Below are positions 58,632 through 64,000 of a DNA stretch of 64,000 nt, piece by piece (the first letter of the stretch is position 1; every line of letters starts with the position of its first letter). The position numbers and the translations under genes were made by a program. Below the pieces are notes generated by a model. That model was not told the DNA's origin, made no database searches, and was given only the letters and a program-made list of their open reading frames with translations. Origin of the DNA: Ashinkailepas kermadecensis (lineage: Eukaryota > Arthropoda > Thecostraca > Neolepadidae); the NCBI GenBank assembly GCA_034440615.1, contig JAOTOM010004620.1, positions 164,501 through 228,500 on the forward strand, in the 5' to 3' direction.

Positions 58632-61600
58632 CGGCCATTCGAGAGACACCCGCTACCAATACTACCGGCACAGGACCTCCGGCATACAGAAAAGCTACCG
58701 ATACAACCACCGCAATCAAGACCAGTGCAGATCAGTTTCAGGGAAGTGGCATTGTGACAGTTAGCGTCAACGGGAGCACCAAGGGCATTTCTGTACTTGA
58801 GAGTGCCACTGGCCACACCAGTGCAGAGGACAGCTCCGCTGATGCTACTGGTGCAGAGAACAGCTCTACTGGTACTACGGATGCAGAGGACAGCTTAACT
58901 GGTACTACGGATGCAGAGGACAGCTTAACTGGTACTACGGATGCAGAGGACAGCTTAACTGGTACTACGGATGCAGAGGATAGCTTAACTGGTACTACGG
59001 ATGCAGATGACAGCTCAACTGGTACTACGGATGCAGAGGACAGCTCAACTGGTACTACGGATGCAGAGGACAGCTCCGCTGATACTACTGGTACAAAGAA
59101 CAGCTCCACTGGTGCTACGGATGCAGAGGACGGTTTAACTGATACTTCTGATGCGAAGGAAAGCACCACCGACATTCATGGTGAAGATGGAGGTACTAGT
59201 GACGTTTCCGGTGGAGTGGAAGGCACTTTCGGTACTACTCCTCCGGAGGCAAGTTTAAATGATGATGTTGACACAGATGACAACTCCACTAATGTCACTG
59301 CTGAAAAGAAGAGCGCCACGGGCACCATTGATTTGAAAGACAGCGCTACTAAGGCTGGCAATGTGGAGAGCACATCTAGCTCTGCTGGTGTAGCTGAGGG
59401 CACCATTGACCATGCTGATGTAGAACGGAGTACTACCGTCAGCACCGAACCGTATGGGAGCACCACTGAAACCACTCATGAAATTACTACTAGGGTCGAG
59501 CAGAGCACCATTGATGGCGCCGGGTTGACGGCGCAAGCAGTAATCCCAGACCAAGACGACGCGACTCAGAGTCCTAGTGAGCGCACAGTCCTGCGAGGCT
59601 CCACCACAGCTCCTGTGGGTAAGCAGCGGGAGATCGAAGTTTCTGCCAACGTCATGACTGGCGACGCCGAAGGTATGGATGACAACCTGTCCGCCGTTGG
59701 CAAATATTTTGGCGATACGACCGCCGAGCATAAGCCGCCTACCGCCAGCGAGACGACAGTCAGTCCGGAGGAGTCTGGTACCGAGCGGTTGGGCGACTCT
59801 GCCGACAGTGGAGTTTTCGTGACTTTAGCCATCACGGAGGGAGCTGACGGCTCTGGTGAAGAGCTGATGACCACGCAGAACATCGTGGTCAATGTTGTCG
59901 AGTCGGGTGCACAGCAGGGCCCCAGAGAATCTGATTCGGATACGGTCAAGAGCACGCTGGGAGATACAGTCGCTACCGAGACGTATCGTGCAAATACAAC
60001 CGGCAGAACATTCGAAGGCAAAAATGATAACACCCTGATTGAAGAAGCTCCGCTATTTGAAATTCCTCAGCCCGGCACATCACAAGACGAAGAAGACGAA
60101 GATACTCTTGTGGGAGAGCAGATGCAAGTGTTTCCAAACGACGAGGATAGCGACGTCTTGAATATCATCACGGGATTTATTCACAAGACCCAGGACACCA
60201 CTTTATCGGAGCCAGGAGATGAGGAAGATGAGGACCGTTCGCCTGTAACTGCCTTTGAAGCTGGATCAGGTGCACATAGAACGGAGGACAATCTTGAAAA
60301 CTTCACTGGGGATTCGACAGCACCGCTTACCACTGAAGTAGATCAAGCCTCTAGGTTGGCAGATGATCGCATGGTTGGTGCAACTCCAGGCCCTGGCAGA
60401 CCTACAGATGCATGGGGATATCCAGTAGAAACAGAAAGGTCAGCAGTACCAACGGCTGGTGCCGGTCTTCCAATTGAAGATGGGACTAAAGAAGAATCAA
60501 TTAAGACACCCACGCCTGTCCCTGACCGTGTGATAGAGCATGAAGCTGAAAAGAGTACCACGTTCTCTCCCATGACTGGCATGGATGGCACTGTCTCGCT
60601 CCCAACAAGTGAAGAAGTCACAATGGAAGATGTTTCTGGCCAGAAAATACAGCCTACCACCGAACGAGATGGAGCACCATCATACGACAATACAAGTGAC
60701 ACGCATACCGAGGGGATGGATTTGCTCCTCGATATCGATAGCCATGATCTGACGACTGAGATGCCTAAGAAGGAAATGAAACCCAATGAACTCAAAACAA
60801 TAACTATTTTCCAACAGCAGACGGTAACTGAGAAGCCTGATGAGGGGATAAAAGCTGTTGACTTTGGAACGATAACAAATGTCCAACAACAGGCGACAAC
60901 TGGTCGACAGGAAGAGAAGATGAAAGCCGGCGATTTCGAAACGACAACCATATCCCAGCAGCTATTGACGACCGCGTGGCCTGAGGAGAGGATGAATGCA
61001 GAGGTCACAATCTCGTTATCAACTAACGATGCAGAAAAAAACACAATTGGTGGAACCGAAGCACACCCTGGAACCGAGTCTGACCAATATCAGCCAGAGA
61101 AAAACCCAATCACAATCCTCGACTCCGGGTCAGTTAGGGAAACAGCCACATCCACATCAGCCGAGTCCTTGATGGGGGTCCAAGGGACGAACGAAGAGAG
61201 TGTCTCCACTGCTAAGGTATCCGAGAGTGCCAGTCAAGTTCAAGGTGAAGTTGATGTGACGTCACCGACCGAAGCGCTACGCTCTACCGAAGCCGGCTTC
61301 GAGTCTGCTACGCAAACTGAGCGCCCGTATTTCGTAGTCACTCCACAAGCAACATTGAAGCTGATTGCTTCTTCTGAGCCCCCATCAGTCCTCGATACTT
61401 TGTTTCCTTCAACACCCCTTCCTGGAGACTACAAACTGAAGCTTGTTTCGTCAGACATTGATGCTACCGAGTCTACTTCATATTCTACTGTATCAGGACC
61501 TACAACAGACGCCGGACTCGCAGTTTCTACATCAGACCTTGGTGCTAATGAATACTTAACAGATATTCGTACTACCGAGTATACCATAGACGCTGGTTTC

Positions 61601-63242
61601 ACCGAGTCGAAAGCAGACCCTGGTGCTGCATGGTCAACAACGGGCCCTAGTACCACTGAGTCGATCGTAGGCCCGGATGTTACTGTGTTTACAACGGGCC
61701 CTGGTGCTACCGCGTCTATAGCAAACAATGGTGGTATTCTATCTACAGCAGATACTAGTGCTCCAGACTCTGCAACAAATGTTGGTGCTAATGAGCATAA
61801 AACAGGCTCTGGCGCTACTAAACACACAAGAGGTCCTGGCGGTAGTAAGTTTATAGCAGATGTTGGCGCCACTGACTCTACCACAGATGCCGGTGCTACA
61901 TACACTAAAGCAGACACTGGTGCCACAGAGTCCATGGTGGACCTCGGTGCTACTGCATCGGCAACTAACTCTGGTGCTGCTGGGTCTGCAGCAGGCCCTG
62001 ATCCCACTGGGTCTGCAACAGAAACTGTCGCTACAGATTCTGCAATAAATGTTAATGTTACATACTCAAAAACAGACACCGGTGCTACTGAGTCCATAAC
62101 AGGTTCTGACGTTGCCGAGTCTGCAACAGATGCTGGCACTGCTGAGTTTGTAGCAGATGCTGATGATATGTACTTTACAACAGCCACCATTTCTACAGAC
62201 TCTGCAGCAGATGCTAGCGCTACGGGAGACCATGGTACTATTGCCTCTGCAGCAGACCTTGGTACTACTGAGTCTGCAACAGGCCCTGGTGCTAATGAGC
62301 TTGCAACGGGAACTGGTATTACTGAGCCTATAGCAGATAATGTTACTACCGATTCTACAATAAGCGCTAGTGCTGCAGACTCTAAAGAAGATATAGGCAC
62401 TACTGAGTCCGCAACAGATATTGGTGCTATCAACTCTACAGCAAGCCCTGATACCATTGAATCTACGACATACAAAGATCCTATTGAAATTGCGATCTAC
62501 TATGGCACAATCGAGTCCACTACTAGTGCTAGTGCTCCAGAGTCTACAATAAATACTAGTGCTACAGACTCTGCAACATACCTTGGCGTGGATGAATCTA
62601 TATCAAGATCTGGAGCCACCGAATCCACGACAGATCTCGATGTTACTGAGCCCACAACAAAAACTAGTGCTACTGGAACCCCAACATACTTTAGTATCTC
62701 AGACTCAAAGGCTGGTGTTATTGAGTCTACAGCAGGCCCTGATGCCACCGACTCCAAAGCAAGCCCTGGCGCTACAGAGTCTGCACCAGTGGCTGGTGCT
62801 ATTGACTCTGTATCACACTCTGATGCCACCGAGGCTAAGACAGATATCAGTACCATTGACGCTCAAGCAAACTTCGGTCCTACCAAGCCTTCAACATTAT
62901 ACTCTGAATGGAAGAGTACCACGACAGACCATGTGGTTACCAAATCAGAAGTTGACACTATAACTCCTGAGACAACAGTTACCGGTGCAGCTCGTGAGCC
63001 GGGCGACTGGGCGGACGGCGGGGACCAGTCGGAAAAGCTGCCGTCAGGCGAGCACACCTGTCTGGTGGAGGGCGTCACATACCCGGCTGGCGCCAGCATG
63101 CCCACCACAAGCCAGTGTCAGATCAGCTGTCGCTGCGTCAGCTCGGTGGTCCAGTGTCAGACGCGCAAATGTCCCGTGGCGCCTGAGGGCCCCTGTCGGC
63201 CCTACTACCAGAAGGGCGCCTGCTGCCCTGCCTACGACTGTG
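58632..63242 (+). CDS. VWC/mucin gene exon 7: 4.6-kb mucin-like exon ending in VWC domain 4
   Basis: One uninterrupted 4611-nt exon, phase 1 to phase 1, lies between acceptor ctgtttttcag and donor TGTG|gtgagt. The first part (about 58800-59130) has roughly eleven 10-residue units of the type TTDAEDSLTG, encoded by near-identical 30-bp repeats. The centre (59200-61400) is non-repetitive, Ser/Thr/Glu-rich and has acidic blocks such as DEEDED. The third part (about 61450-62900) has some 40 degenerate 12-residue units of the type GATESTTDAGAT. The last 65 residues are a VWC domain (CLVEGVTYPAG, CQISCRC, CCPAYDC). The composition fits a heavily O-glycosylated, negatively charged extracellular region. 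That no stop appears in 4.6 kb of repetitive DNA shows selection on this frame. Confidence 0.88.
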
Positions 63243-63974
63243 GTGAGTGGCCTGACTGACGTGTTCTCTAGCCGACAGGCACTACTCGTGACTTTCCCAC
63301 CGTATTCACCGGCCTTGTATAGCCTTATCTCTATCCTTGTCTACATCTCTATCTCTGTCTTTATCCTTATCTCTGTCTCTGTCTCTGGCTATGTCTCTAC
63401 TTCTGCTTCTGTCTCTTTTATGTATCTGTCTCTGTTTGTTTATCTCACTCGCTCGCTGTTTCTGTGTCTCTAGTATGAATAGCCGTAAGTGTCCCCAGCT
63501 ACGCTAATGCTTCCGCACTGCCACCTCCCGGCCAGCCTAGCTCATTGTTCGCTGGGGGCTTTCTCAACTGAGGTAACGGTTGCGATGAAACATTAAAGCC
63601 GTGCATTGTAGCACGAGGTTCTCTGCCGATTGACAAAGGGTTTGTTACTTCAAGATAGATGGACGATATATGTATGCGCCGCGACGAAATAACAGGAGCA
63701 GTTTCTTAATGTTGTTAGAGCATCGCCATGATTTCCTTCCTCACATGGAATGAAGCTGAGCAGCAGAGGATGGAATGCTGTCATACATGCTGTCATGGAA
63801 TGCTGTAACTGGTTTGCTGTGACGTTGCGAAGTATGATCAGTGCTGCAAAAGCCATGCACGGTTGTCAGTGTAACGGTATGGGTGTTTAATGTCGCAAAC
63901 GGTTGTCTGTGCAAGTTGTACTTCCATCTCCAGTTACTGATCAGTGGTTTGACTTTATATCTTTTCGTGTCCAG
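63243..63974 (+). other. Intron 7 (732 bp)
   Basis: From gtgagt to the acceptor at 63973. Contains a CT-rich (ctctgt/ctctat)n microsatellite at 63325-63470. Unlike the donors of exons 2, 4 and 6, this donor is not followed by copies of the exon end. Confidence 0.7.
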
Positions 63975-64000
63975 CTCCTCTGGAGGAGCCGCCCAAAGAG
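63975..64000 (+). CDS. VWC/mucin gene exon 8, 5' part (cut by window end)
   Basis: An acceptor (atatcttttcgtgtccag) at 63957-63974 is followed by phase-1 coding sequence that completes a split Gly/Ala codon and reads PLEEPPKE to the window edge. The phase matches the exon 7 donor. Too little is present to identify a domain. Confidence 0.55.

Noticed and set aside
58738..62963. Minus-strand frames up to 348 codons inside exon 7
   Set aside because: Shadows of the Ser/Thr repeat coding in exon 7; the + strand frame is the one bounded by matching splice sites and a VWC domain.

Overview
This is eukaryotic genomic DNA. Large introns, GT-AG splice sites, vertical decay of many retroelements, long microsatellites and (TTAGG)-like tracts point to an arthropod, more likely a crustacean or chelicerate than a compact-genome insect. 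The species cannot be named from the sequence. Nothing prokaryotic is present.

The one host gene that can be reconstructed runs on the + strand through most of the window. Eight exons are supported, and their splice phases fit without exception: 8259-8337, 37551-37745, 41812-41960, 46833-46980, 52744-52844, 53411-53567, 58632-63242 and 63975 to the window end. Together they give 5466 coding bases (1822 codons), still open at base 64000. The predicted product is secreted. It has a signal peptide, three von Willebrand factor type C (VWC) domains joined by short Thr/Pro linkers, a mucin-like Ser/Thr/Ala/Asp region of about 1.45 kb codons encoded by one 4.6 kb exon, and a fourth VWC domain. Introns are stuffed with mobile elements; the first is 29 kb.

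The most unusual signal is in this gene. At three of its four VWC-terminal exon ends, the last coding bases and the 5' splice site have been tandemly duplicated into the following intron: 32-bp units after exon 2, about 60-bp units after exon 4, and a 34-copy, indel-free 38-bp array after exon 6 that carries about 30 intact GT donors.

Layout: 1-8 kb holds a decayed reverse transcriptase (RT) with an internal 26-bp minisatellite, a 24-bp coding-like array (4.68-5.76 kb) and an internally deleted CR1 copy. 9-14.6 kb is nested repeats around a broken SWIM zinc-finger exon. 15.4-18.5 kb holds antisense pieces of an AT-rich LINE. 19.3-25.7 kb is a nearly full-length antisense I-clade LINE. 28.4-30.5 kb is a 2.1-kb near-perfect palindrome with a tRNA-like head in each arm. 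31.6-36.4 kb is an LTR element that contains a broken F-type env and an intact chromodomain ORF but no recognisable gag or pol. 42.7-44.8 kb is another copy of the AT-rich LINE and 48.1-50.8 kb a CR1-like LINE. 50.9-52.0 kb is GC-rich degenerate repeat. The rest is intronic or intergenic sequence in which I see no gene.
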